The notes beneath the pieces are model-generated. The model made no database searches, was not told the DNA's origin, and worked only from the letters and a program-made list of their open reading frames with translations. Shown piece by piece: positions 11,266-24,900 of a DNA stretch of 64,000 nucleotides (the first letter of the stretch is position 1; each line of letters starts with the position of its first letter). The position numbers and the translations under genes were made by a program. The stretch is from Omphiscola glabra. Its lineage: Eukaryota > Mollusca > Gastropoda > Lymnaeidae. Location of the stretch: the NCBI GenBank assembly GCA_964017045.1, contig OZ024811.1:8085674-8149673 (forward strand), written 5' to 3'.

Positions 11266-12140
11266 TAGCAATGTAATATAACCCAGACACTACACTCCAG
11301 CCCTGTAATATATCCAACCCACTATCCTCCAGCCATGTAATATAACCAACCCGTAACCCTCTAGCTATTTAATATAACTCATCACATACCCTCCAACCAT
11401 GTGATATAACCAATCATTACCATCTGGTCATGTAATTTAACCCGTCAGTTCCCCTTTAGCCATGTAATATAAACCACCCATTATCCTCCGCCCATGCTTT
11501 TATTCACCCACTAATCTCCAGCCAAGTTATAATTCACCCACTACCTCCAGCCATGTTTCAATTCACCCACTACCTCCAGCCATGTTTCAATTCACCCACT
11601 ACCTCCAGCCATGTTATAGTTCACCCACTACCTGCCATATTATAATTCATCCACTTCCATCCAGCAATTGTATAATTCACACAGTACTCTTTAGCCATGT
11701 TATAATTCATCTTCAACCCTCCGCAAAAGTCATAATTCATCCACTACCCCCCACAAATGTTTTAATTCACCCACTACCTTCCAACCATGTTATAATTCAC
11801 CTAGTGGGTGAATTATAAAATTAAGATAAGCTAGTAGTATCTAGATGGGGGTCGTTATAATTCACCCACTAACCTCCACCCATTTTATAATTCACATACT
11901 TTTCTCCAGCCATGTTATAATTCAACCACTACCCCCCAGCCATGTTATAATGTATCCACTTCCATCCAGCCATTTCATAATTAACCCACTACCTTCCACA
12001 AACGTTATAATTCACCCACTACCCTCCACAAATTTTATAATTCACCCACTACCTTCCAGCCATGTTATAACTCACCACTACCATTTAGCAATGTTATAAT
12101 TCACCCAATACCTTCCAGTCATGTTATAATTTACCTCTAC
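11266..12140. repeat. Minisatellite, about 29-bp unit, about 28 degenerate copies
   Basis: The core is TATAATTCACCCACTACC, then a CCAGCCATG-like segment. The left third (11266-11500) is an older variant form with TGTAATATAACC in place of TTATAATTCACC. At 11790-11818 the array contains a near-perfect inverted repeat, followed by about 35 bp of foreign sequence before the array resumes. Confidence 0.9.
11790..11818. repeat. 12-bp inverted repeat (hairpin) inside the 29-bp array
   Basis: TTATAATTCACC (11790-11801) and its exact reverse complement (11807-11818) flank a 5-base TAGTG spacer. One arm is ordinary array sequence and the other is array sequence in the opposite orientation, so a small inversion or a foldback repair event is likely. 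Confidence 0.9.
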
Positions 12141-12838
12141 CCATAAAATAACACATCAACTCTCCCCATCATTCCCTCACCTCATCACTGTCTCCTCCAC
12201 AACCCATGTATTTCTTTTATATCCTATTACCCACTTCGCTCCTAACCCATTATCTCCTACTCCATTACCACTTATCCCATAACACAATTATAACATAATC
12301 AACCATCTCCTATCCCATTACCACTTATCCCATAACACAATTATAACATAATCAACCATCTCTTATCCCATTACCCACTGCAGGAAATCTCCTCATCCCA
12401 CTACGCTCCTATAATACCCATATGGGCCATTCTTCAGACAAGCTTATGTGTATATATGTAATCTTCAGTAGACATAGGAAAATAATGGTTAGATGCGCAA
12501 CAATTAATTAATTAAATTACCTTTCAAACTCCCCTACTCATTTTTAGGCCAAAATTCAAGCATAAAACACATTTCCACATCACTCCACAGCCCCACACTC
12601 CCACATCACTCCAGAGCCGCACACTCTCACATGACTCTACACCCGTACCGGCCCACTCACGTCCCATGGGAGTTGAGACCAGTAACACAATGACACGCCA
12701 TCATCGACCAATCTTTGGCTCATGTTGGCTCTCATCGATATCTGTCTCTCCTAATTGTGGCCCATGTCGCCGACCATTAAGTCCGACCCCGGCCACTTCT
12801 CTCCCTAAATTAATCCCCAAATAATAGTTCAATGCTGG
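12141..12838. other. Unique spacer with small duplications
   Basis: It contains a 53-bp tandem duplication (12262-12368) and a C-rich segment with three loose repeats of CACATCACTCCA type (about 12575-12645). No gene is recognised. GCCGACCAT at 12769-12777 is matched in inverse orientation just beyond the far end of the giant satellite. Confidence 0.6.
12262..12368. repeat. 53-bp tandem duplication
   Basis: The motif CCATTACCACTTATCCCA begins at 12262 and again at 12315. The two copies are nearly identical over the full 53 bp. Confidence 0.9.
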
Positions 12839-15800
12839 TCAAATAGTTCCTTTACTTCAAATAGTTCCTTCACTTCAAATAGTTGCTTCACTTCAAATAG
12901 TTGCTTCACTTCAAATAGTTCCTTCACTTCAAATAGTTCCTTCACTTCAAATAGTTCATTCACTTCAAATAATTCCTTCACTTCAAATAGTTGCTTCAAT
13001 TCTAATAGTTCCTTCATTTCAAATAGTTGCTTCACTTCAAATAGTTGCTTCACTTCAAATAATTCCTTCACTTCAAATAGTTGCTTCACTTCAAATAGTT
13101 GCTTCACTTCAAATAGTTCCTTCACTTCAAATAGTTGCTTCACTTCAAATAGTTCCTTCACTTCAAATAGTTCCTTCACTTTAAATAGTTGCTTCACTTC
13201 AAATAGTTGCTTCACTTCAAATAGTTCCTTCACTTCAAATAGTTGCTTCAATTCAAATAGTTGCTTCACTTCAAATAGTTCCTTCACTTCAAATAGTTCC
13301 TTCACTTCAAATAGTTCATTCACTTCAAATAGTTGCTTCACTTCAAATAGTTCCTTCACTTAAAATAGTTCCTTCACTTCAAATAATTGCTTCACTTCAA
13401 ATAGTTTCTTCACTTCAAATAGTTCCTTCACTTTTAATAGTTCCTTCACTTCAAATAGTTCCTTCACCTCAAATAGTTGCTTCAATTCAAATAGTTCCTT
13501 CACTTCAAATAGTTGCTTCACTTCAAATAATTGCTTCATTTAAAATAGTTCCTTCACTTCAAATAGTTCCTTCACTTCAAATAGTTCCTTCACTTCAAAT
13601 ATTTCCTTCACTTCAAATAGTTGCTTCATTTAAAATAGTTCCTTCACTTCAAATAGTTCCTTCACTTCAAATAGTTCCTTCACTTCAAATAGTTGCTTCA
13701 CTTCAAATAGTTGTTTTACTTCAAATAGTTCATTCACTTCAAATAGTTCATTCACTTCAAATAGTTCATTCACTTCAAATAGTTGCTTCACTTCAAATAG
13801 TTCCTTCACTTAAAATAGTTCCTTCACTTCAAATAATTGCTCCACTTCAAATAGTTTCTTCACTTCAAATAATTCATTCACTTCAAATAGTTCCTTCACT
13901 TCAAATAGTTCCTTCACCTCAAATAGTTGCTTCACTTCAAATAGTTCCCTCACTTCAAATAGTTGCTTCACTTCAAATAGTTGCTTCATTTAAAATAGTT
14001 CCTTCACTTCAAATAGTTCCTTTACTTCAAATAGTTCCTTCACTTCAAATAGTTCATTCACTTCAATAGTTGCTTCACTTCAAATAGTTCCTTCACTTCA
14101 AATAGTTCCTTCACTTCAAATAGTTGCTTCACTTCAAATAGTTGTTTCACTTCAAATAGTTCATTCACTTCAAATAGTTCATTCACTTCAAATAGTTGCT
14201 TCACTTCAAATTTTTGTTTCATTTAAAATAGTTCCTACACTTCAAATAGTTCCTTCACTTCAAATAGTTGCTTCACTTCAAATAGTTGCTTCATTTAAAA
14301 TAGTTCCTTCACTTCAAATAGTTCCTTCACTTCAAATAGTTCCTTTACTTCAAATAGTTCCTTCACTTCAAATAGTTGTTTCATTTCAAATAGTTCATTC
14401 ACTTCAAATAGTTCATTCACTTCAAATAGTTGCTTCACTTCAAATAGATCCTTCACTTCAAATAGTTCCTTCACTTCAAATAATTGCTTCACTTCAATTA
14501 GTTTCTTCACTTCAAATAGTTCCTTCACTTCAAATAGTTCCTTCACTTCAAATAGTTACTTCACCTCAAATAGTTGCTTCACTTCAAATAGTTCCCTCAC
14601 TTCAAATAGTTGCTTCACTTTAAATAGTTGCTTCACTTCAAATAGTTGTTTCACTTCAAATAGTTCCTTCACTTCAAATAATTGCTTCACTTCAAATAGA
14701 TCCTTCACTTCAAATAGTTCCTTCACTTCAAATAGTTCCTTCACTTCAAATAGTTACTTCACCTCAAATAGTTGCTTCACTTCAAATAGTTCCCTCATTT
14801 CAAATAGTTCCTTCACTTCAAATAGTTGCTTCACTTCAAATAGTTGCTTCATTTAAAATAGTTCCTTCACTTCAAATAATTGCTTCACTTCAAATAGATC
14901 CTTCACTTCAAATAGTTGCTTCACTTCAAATAGTTGCTTCACTTCAAATAGTTACTTCACTTCAAATATTTGCTTCACTTCAAATAGTTGCTTCACTTCA
15001 AATAGTTACTTCACTTCAAATAGTTACTTTACTTCAAATAGTTGCTTCACTTCAAATAGTTCCTTCACTTCAAATAGTTCCTTTACTTTAAATAGTTGCT
15101 TCACTTCAAATAGTTCCTTCACCTCAAATAGTTGCTTCACTTAAAATAGTACCTTCACTTCAAATAGTTGCTTCACTTCAAATAGTTGCTTCATTTAAAA
15201 TAGTTCCTTCACTTCAAATAGTTCCTTCACTTCAAATAGTTGCTTCACTTCAAATAGTTGCTTCATTTAAAATAGTTCCTTCACTTTAAATAGTTCCTTC
15301 ACTTTAAATAGTTGCTTCACTTCAAATAGTTGATTCACTTCAAATAGTTGTTTCACTTCAAATAGTTCATTCACTTCAAATAGTTGCTTCACTTCAAATA
15401 GTTCATTCACTTCAAATAGTTGCTTCACTTCAAATAGTTCCTTCACTTAAAATAGTTCCTTCACTTCAAATAGTTCCTTCACTTCAAATAGTTCCTTCAC
15501 TTCAAATAGTTTCTTCACTTCAAATAGTTCCTTCACATCAAATAGTTCCTTCACTTCAAATAGTTCCTTCACCTCAAATAGTTGCTTCACTTAAAATTGT
15601 ACCTTCACTTCAAATAGTTGCTTCACTTCAAATAGTTGCTTCATTTAAAAAAGTTCCTTCACTTCAAATAGTTCCTTCACTTCAAATAGTTGCTTCACTT
15701 CAAATAGTTACTTCATTTAAAATAGTTGCTTCACTTCAAATAGTTCCTTTTACTTCAAATTGTTCCTTCACTTCAAATAGTTGCTTCACTTCAAATAGTT

Positions 15801-15999
15801 GTTTCACTTCAAATAGTTCATTCACTTTAAATAGTTCATTCACTTCAAATAGTTGCTTCACTTCAAATAATTCCTTCACTTCAAATAGTTGCTTCACTTC
15901 AAATAGTTGCTTCAGTTCAAATATTTGCTTCACTTCAAATAGTTTCTTCATTTCAAATAGATCCTTCACTTCAAATAGTTGCTTCACTTCAAATAGTTG

Positions 16000-18900
16000 C
16001 TTCATTTAAAATAGTTTCTTTACTTCAAATAGTTGTTTCACTTCAAATAGTTCCTTCACTTCAAATATTTCCTTCACTTTAAATAGTTGCTTCACTTCAA
16101 ATAGTTCCTTCACTTAAAATAGTTCCTTTACTTCAAATAATTGCTTCACTTCAAATAGTTCCTTCACTTCAAATAGTTGCTTCACTTCAAATAGTTGTTT
16201 CACTTCAAATAATTCATTTACTTCAAATAGTTACTTCACTTCAAATAGTTCATTCACTTCAAATAGTTGCTTCACTTCAAATAGTTCCTTCACTTCAAAT
16301 AGTTCCTTCACTTAAAATAATTGCTTCACTTCAAATAGTTTCTTCACTTCAAATAGTTCCTTCACTTCAAATAGTTCCTTCACTTCAAATAGCTCCTTCA
16401 CCTCAAATAGTTGCTTCACTTAAAATAGTACCTTCACTTCAAATTGTTGCTTCACTTCAAATAGTTGCTTCATTTAAAATAATTCCTTCACTTCAAATAG
16501 TTCCTTCACTTCAAATAGTTGCTTCACTTCAAATAGTTGCTTCATTTAAAATAGTTCCTTCAATTCAAATAGTTTCTTCACTTCAAATAGTTCCTTCACT
16601 TCAAATAGTTCCTTCACTTCAAATAGTTGTTTCACTTCAAATATTTCATTCACTTCAAATAGTTCATTCACTTCAAATAGTTGCTTCACTTCAAATAATT
16701 CCTTCACTTCAAATAGTTGCTTCACTTCAAATAGTTGCTTCACTTCAAATAGTTCCTTCACTTCAAATAGTTGCTTCACTTCAAATAGTTTCTTCAATTC
16801 AAATAGTTGCTTCACTTCAAATAGTTCCTTCACTTCAAATAGTTCCTTCACTTTAAATAGCTGCTTCACTTAAAATAGTTGCTTCACTTCAAATAGTTCC
16901 TTCACTTCAAATAGTTGCTTCACTTCAAATAGTTGCTTCATTTCAAATATTTCCTTCACTTCAAATAGTTGCTTCACTTCAAATAGTTCCTTCACTTCAA
17001 ATAGTTGCTTCACTTCAAATAGTTGCTTCACTTCAAATAGTTGCTTCACTTCAAATAGTTGCTTCACTTCAAATAGTTGCTTCACTTCAAATAGTTACTT
17101 CACTTCAAATAGTTACTTTACTTCAAATAGTTGCTTCACTTCAAATAGTTCCTTCACTTCAAATAGTTCCTTCACTTTAAATAGTTGCTTCACTTCAAAT
17201 AGTTGCTTCACTTCAAATAGTTGCTTCACTTCAAATAGTTCCTTCACTTCAAATAGTTCCTTCACTTCAAATAGTTGCTTCACTTCAAATAGTTCCTTCA
17301 CTTCAAATAGTTCCTTCACTTCAAATAGTTCCTTCACTTCAAATAGTTCCTTAACTTCAAATAGTTCATTCACTTCAAATAATTGCTTCACTTCAATTAG
17401 TTTCTTCACTTCAAATAGTTGCTTCACTTCAAATAATTCCTTCACTTCAAATAGTTACTTCACCTCAAATAGTTGCTTCACTTCAAATAGTTGCTTCACT
17501 TCAAATAGTTGCTTCACTTCAAATAGTTGCTTCATTTAAAATAGTTCCCTCACTTCAAATAGTTGCTTCACTTCAAATAGTTGCTTCATTTAAAATAGTT
17601 CCTTCACTTCAAATAGTTTCTTCACTTCAATAGTTGCTTCACTTCAAATAGTTCCTTCACTTCAAATAGTTCCTTCACTTCAAATATTTGCTTCACTCCA
17701 AATAGTTGTTTCACTTCAAATAGTTCATTCACTTCAAATAGTTCATTCTTCAAATAGTTGCTTCACTTCAAATAATTCCTTCACTTCAAATAGTTGCTTC
17801 ACTTTAAATATATGTTTCACTTCAAATAGTTTCTTCACTTCAAATAGATCCTTCACTTCAAATAGTTGCTTCACTTCAAATAGTTTCTTCACTTCAAATA
17901 GTTGCTTCACTTCAAATAGTTCCTTCACTTCAAATAGTTCCTTCACTTTAAATAGTTGCTTCACTTCAAATAGTTCCTTCACTTAAAATAGTTCCTTCAC
18001 TTCAAATAATTGCTTCACTTCAAATAGTTCCTTCACTTAAAATAGTTCCTTCACTTCAAATAGTTCCTTCACTTCAAATAGTTCCTTCACCTCAAAAAGT
18101 TGCTTCACTTCAAATAGTTCCTTCACTTCAAATAGTTGCTTCACTTCAAATAGTTGTTTCACTTCAAATAATTCCTTCATTTCAAATAGTTGCTTCACTT
18201 CAAATAGTTGCTTCACTTCAAATAGTTCCTTCACTTCAAATAGTTTCTTCACTTCAAATAGATCCTTCACTTCTAATAGTTGCTTCACTTCAAATAGTTT
18301 CTTCACTTCAAATAGTTGCTTCACTTCAAATAGTTCCTTCACTTCAAATAGTTCCTTCACTTTAAAAAGTTGCTTCACTTCAAATAGTTGCTTCACTTCA
18401 AATAGTTCCTTCACTTCAAATAGTAGCTTCACTTCAAATAGTTGCTTCACTTCAAATAGTTCCTTCCCTTCAAATAATTGCTTCACTTCAAATAGTTGCT
18501 TCACTTCAAATAGGTCCTTCATTTCAAATAGTTGCTTCACTTCAAATAGTTACTTCACTTCTAAAAGTTGGTTCACTTCAAATCGTTGCTTCACTTCAAA
18601 TAGTTACTTCACTTCAAATAGTTACTTTACTTCAAATAGTTGCTTCACTTCAAATAGTTCCTTCACTTCAAATAGTTCCTTCACTTTAAATAGTTGCTTC
18701 ACTTCAAATAGTTCCTTCACTTCAAATAGTTGCTTCACTTCAAATAGTTGCTTCACTTCAAATAGTTCCTTCACTTCAAATAGTTCCTTCACTTCAAATA
18801 GTTCATTCACTTCAAATAGTTCCTTCACTTCAAATAGTTCCTTCACTTTAAATAGCTGCTTCACTTCAAATAGTTGCTTCACTTCAAATAGTTGCTTCAC

Positions 18901-21900
18901 TTCAAATAGTTCCTTCACTTTAAATAGTTCCTTCACTTTAAATAGTTGCTTCACTTCAAATAGTTGATTCACTTCAAATAGTTGTTTCACTTCAAATAGT
19001 TCATTCACTTCAAATAGTTGCTTCACTTCAAATAGTTCATTCACTTCAAATAGTTCATTCACTTCAAATAGTTGCTTCACTTCAAATAGTTCCTTCACTT
19101 CAAATAATTGCTTCACTTCAAATAGTTTTTTCACTTCAAATAGTTCCTTCACTTCAAATAGTTCCTTCACTTCAAATAGTTCCTTCACCTCAAATAGTTG
19201 CTTCACTTAAAATTGTACCTTCACTTCAAATAGTTGCTTCACTTCAAAAATTTGCTTCATTTAAAAAAGTTCCTTCACTTCAAATAGTTGCTTCACTTCA
19301 AATTGTTGTTTCACTTCAAATAGTTCATTCACTTTAAATAATTCATTCACTTCAAATAGTTGCTTCACTTCAAATAATTCCTTCACTTCAAATAGTTGCT
19401 TCACTTCAAATAGTTGCTTCAGTTCAAATATTTGCTTCACTTCAAATAGTTTCTTCATTTCAAATAGATCCTTCACTTCAAATAGTTGCTTCACTTCAAA
19501 TAGTTGCTTCAGTTCAAATATTTGCTTCACTTCAAATAGTTTCTTCATTTCAAATAGATCCTTCACTTCAAATAGTTGCTTCACTTCAAATAGTTGCTTC
19601 ATTTAAAATAGTTTCTTTACTTAAAATAGTTGTTTCACTTCAAATAGTTCCTTCACTTCAAATAGTTCCTTCACTTTAAATAGTTGCTTCACTTCAAATA
19701 GTTCCTTCACTTAAAATAGTTCCTTCACTTCAAATAATTGCTTCACTTCAAATAGTTCCCTCACTTCAAATAGTTGCTTCACTTCAAATAGTTGTTTCAC
19801 TTCAAATAGTTCATTTACTTCAAATAGTTCCTTCACTTCAAATAGTTCATTTACTTCAAATAGTTGCTTCACTTCAAATAGTTCCTTCACTTCAAATAGT
19901 TCCTTCACTTAAAATAATTGCTTCACTTCAAATAGTTTCTTTACTTCAAATAGTTCCTTCACTTCAAATAGTTCCTTCACTTCAAATAGTTCCTTCACCT
20001 CAAATCGTTGCTTCACTTAAAATAGTACCTTCACTTCAAATAGTTGCTTCACTTCAAATAGTTGCTTCATTTAAAATAATTCCTTCACTTCAAATAGTTC
20101 CTTCACTTAAAATAGTTGCTTCACTTCAAATAGTTGCTTCATTTAAAATAGTTCCTTCACTTCAAATAGTTCCTTCACTTCAAATAGTTCCTTTACTTCA
20201 AATAGTTCCTTCACTTCAAATAGTTGTTTCATTTCAAATAGTTCATTCACTTCAAATAGTTCATTCACTTCAAATAGTTGCTTCACTTCAAATAGATCCT
20301 TCACTTCAAATAGTTCCTTCACTTCAAATAATTGCTTCACTTCAATTAGTTTCTTCACTTCAAATAGTTCCTTCACTTCAAATAGTTCCTTCACTTCAAA
20401 TAGTTACTTCACCTCAAATAGTTGCTTCACTTCAAATAGTTCCCTCACTTCAAATAGTTGCTTCACTTTAAATAGTTGCTTCACTTCAAATAGTTGTTTC
20501 ACTTCAAATAGTTCCTTCACTTCAAATAATTGCTTCACTTCAAATAGATCCTTCACTTTAAATAGTTGCTTCACTTCAAATAGTTGTTTCACTTCAAATA
20601 GTTCCTTCACTTCAAATAATTGCTTCACTTCAAATAGATCCTTCACTTCAAATAGTTCCTTCACTTCAAATAGTTCCTTCACTTCAAATAGTTACTTCAC
20701 CTCAAATAGTTGCTTCACTTCAAATAGTTCCCTCATTTCAAATAGTTCCTTCACTTCAAATAGTTGCTTCACTTCAAATAGTTGCTTCATTTAAAATAGT
20801 TCCTTCACTTCAAATAATTGCTTCACTTCAAATAGATCCTTCACTTCAAATAGTTGCTTCACTTCAAATAGTTGCTTCACTTCAAATAGTTACTTCACTT
20901 CAAATATTTGCTTCACTTCAAATAGTTGCTCCACTTCAAATAGTTACTTCACTTCAAATAGTTACTTTACTTCAAATAGTTGCTTCACTTCAAATAGTTC
21001 CTTCACTTCAAATAGTTCCTTCACTTTAAATATTTGCTTCACTTCAAATAGTTCCTTCACCTCAAATAGTTGCTTCACTTAAAATAGTACCTTCACTTCA
21101 AATAGTTGCTTCACTTCAAATAGTTGCTTCATTTAAAATAGTTCCTTCACTTCAAATAGTTCCTTCACTTCAAATAGTTGCTTCACTTCAAATAGTTGCT
21201 TCATTTAAAATAGTTCCTTCACTTTAAATAGTTCCTTAACTTTAAATAGTTGCTTCACTTCAAATAGTTGATTCACTTCAAATAGTTGTTTCACTTCAAA
21301 TAGTTCATTCACTTCAAATAGTTGCTTCACTTCAAATAGTTCCTTCACTTAAAATAGTTCCTTCACTTCAAATAGTTCCTTCACTTCAAATAGTTCCTTC
21401 ACTTCAAATAGTTTCTTCACTTCAAATAGTTCCTTCACTTCAAATAGTTCCTTCACTTCAAATAGTTCCTTCACCTCAAATAGTTGCTTCACTTAAAATT
21501 GTACCTTCACTTCAAATAGTTGCTTCACTTCAAATAGTTGCTTCATTTAAAAAAGTTCCTTCACTTCAAATAGTTCCTTCACTTCAAATAGTTGCTTCAC
21601 TTCAAATAGTTACTTCATTTAAAATAGTTGCTTCACTTCAAATAGTTCCTTTTACTTCAAATTGTTCCTTCACTTCAAATAGTTGCTTCACTTCAAATAG
21701 TTGTTTCACTTCAAATAGTTCATTCACTTTAAATAGTTCATTCACTTCAAATAGTTGCTTCACTTCAAATAATTCCTTCACTTCAAATAGTTGCTTCACT
21801 TCAAATAGTTGCTTCAGTTCAAATATTTGCTTCACTTCAAATAGTTTCTTCATTTCAAATAGATCCTTCACTTCAAATAGTTGCTTCACTTCAAATAGTT

Positions 21901-24900
21901 ACTTCACTTCAAATAGTTACTTTACTTCAAATAGTTGCTTCACTTCAAATAGTTCCTTCACTTCAAATAGTTCCTTCACTTTAAATAGTTGCTTCACTTC
22001 AAATAGTTGCTTCACTTCAAATAGTTCCTTCACTTCAAATAGTTGCTTCACTTCAAATAGTTCATTTACTTCAAATAGTTCCTTCACTTCAAATAGTTCA
22101 TTTACTTCAAATAGTTGCTTCACTTCAAATAGTTCCTTCACTTCAAATAGTTCCTTCACTTAAAATAATTGCTTCACTTCAAATAGTTTCTTTACTTCAA
22201 ATAGTTCCTTCACTTCAAATAGTTCCTTCACTTCAAATAGTTCCTTCACCTCAAATCGTTGCTTCACTTAAAATAGTACCTTCACTTCAAATAGTTGCTT
22301 CACTTCAAATAGTTGCTTCATTTAAAATAATTCCTTCACTTCAAATAGTTCCTTCACTTAAAATAGTTGCTTCACTTCAAATAGTTGCTTCATTTAAAAT
22401 AGTTCCTTCACTTCAAATAGTTCCTTCACTTCAAATAGTTCCTTTACTTCAAATAGTTCCTTCACTTCAAATAGTTGTTTCATTTCAAATAGTTCATTCA
22501 CTTCAAATAGTTCATTCACTTCAAATAGTTGCTTCACTTCAAATAGATCCTTCACTTCAAATAGTTCCTTCACTTCAAATAATTGCTTCACTTCAATTAG
22601 TTTCTTCACTTCAAATAGTTCCTTCACTTCAAATAGTTCCTTCACTTCAAATAGTTACTTCACCTCAAATAGTTGCTTCACTTCAAATAGTTCCCTCACT
22701 TCAAATAGTTGCTTCACTTTAAATAGTTGCTTCACTTCAAATAGTTCCTTCACTTCAAATAATTGCTTCACTTCAAATAGATCCTTCACTTTAAATAGTT
22801 GCTTCACTTCAAATAGTTGTTTCACTTCAAATAGTTCCTTCACTTCAAATAATTGCTTCACTTCAAATAGATCCTTCACTTCAAATAGTTCCTTCACTTC
22901 AAATAGTTCCTTCACTTCAAATAGTTACTTCACCTCAAATAGTTGCTTCACTTCAAATAGTTCCCTCATTTCAAATAGTTCCTTCACTTCAAATAGTTGC
23001 TTCACTTCAAATAGTTGCTTCATTTAAAATAGTTCCTTCACTTCAAATAATTGCTTCACTTCAAATAGATCCTTCACTTCAAATAGTTGCTTCACTTCAA
23101 ATAGTTGCTTCACTTCAAATAGTTACTTCACTTCAAATATTTGCTTCACTTCAAATAGTTGCTTCACTTCAAATAGTTACTTCACTTCAAATAGTTACTT
23201 TACTTCAAATAGTTGCTTCACTTCAAATAGTTCCTTCACTTCAAATAGTTCCTTCACTTTAAATAGTTGCTTCACTTCAAATAGTTCCTTCACCTCAAAT
23301 AGTTGCTTCACTTAAAATAGTACCTTCACTTCAAATAGTTGCTTCACTTCAAATAGTTGCTTCATTTAAAATAGTTCCTTCACTTCAAATAGTTCCTTCA
23401 CTTCAAATAGTTGCTTCACTTCAAATAGTTGCTTCATTTAAAATAGTTCCTTCACTTTAAATAGTTCCTTCACTTTAAATAGTTGCTTCACTTCAAATAG
23501 TTGATTCACTTCAAATAGTTGTTTCACTTCAAATAGTTCATTCACTTCAAATAGTTGCTTCACTTCAAATAGTTCCTTCACTTAAAATAGTTCCTTCACT
23601 TCAAATAGTTCCTTCACTTCAAATAGTTCCTTCACTTCAAATAGTTTCTTCACTTCAAATAGTTCCTTCACTTCAAATAGTTCCTTCACTTCAAATAGTT
23701 CCTTCACCTCAAATAGTTGCTTCACTTAAAATTGTACCTTCACTTCAAATAGTTGCTTCACTTCAAATAGTTGCTTCATTTAAAAAAGTTCCTTCACTTC
23801 AAATAGTTCCTTCACTTCAAATAGTTGCTTCACTTCAAATAGTTACTTCATTTAAAATAGTTGCTTCACTTCAAATAGTTCCTTTTACTTCAAATTGTTC
23901 CTTCACTTCAAATAGTTGCTTCACTTCAAATAGTTGTTTCACTTCAAATAGTTCATTCACTTTAAATAGTTCATTCACTTCAAATAGTTGCTTCACTTCA
24001 AATAATTCCTTCACTTCAAATAGTTGCTTCACTTCAAATAGTTGCTTCAGTTCAAATATTTGCTTCACTTCAAATAGTTTCTTCATTTCAAATAGATCCT
24101 TCACTTCAAATAGTTGCTTCACTTCAAATAGTTGCTTCATTTAAAATAGTTTCTTTACTTCAAATAGTTGTTTCACTTCAAATAGTTCCTTCACTTCAAA
24201 TATTTCCTTCACTTTAAATAGTTGCTTCACTTCAAATAGTTCCTTCACTTAAAATAGTTCCTTTACTTCAAATAATTGCTTCACTTCAAATAGTTCCTTC
24301 ACTTCAAATAGTTGCTTCACTTCAAATAGTTGTTTCACTTCAAATAATTCATTTACTTCAAATAGTTACTTCACTTCAAATAGTTCATTCACTTCAAATA
24401 GTTGCTTCACTTCAAATAGTTCCTTCACTTCAAATAGTTCCTTCACTTAAAATAATTGCTTCACTTCAAATAGTTTCTTCACTTCAAATAGTTCCTTCAC
24501 TTCAAATAGTTCCTTCACCTCAAATAGTTGCTTCACTTAAAATAGTACCTTCACTTCAAATTGTTGCTTCACTTCAAATAGTTGCTTCATTTAAAATAAT
24601 TCCTTCACTTCAAATAGTTCCTTCACTTCAAATAGTTGCTTCACTTCAAATAGTTGCTTCATTTAAAATAGTTCCTTCAATTCAAATAGTTTCTTCACTT
24701 CAAATAGTTCCTTCACTTCAAATAGTTCCTTCACTTCAAATAGTTGTTTCACTTCAAATATTTCATTCACTTCAAATAGTTCATTCACTTCAAATAGTTG
24801 CTTCACTTCAAATAATTCCTTCACTTCAAATAGTTGCTTCACTTCAAATAGTTGCTTCACTTCAAATAGTTCCTTCACTTCAAATAGTTTCTTCACTTCA

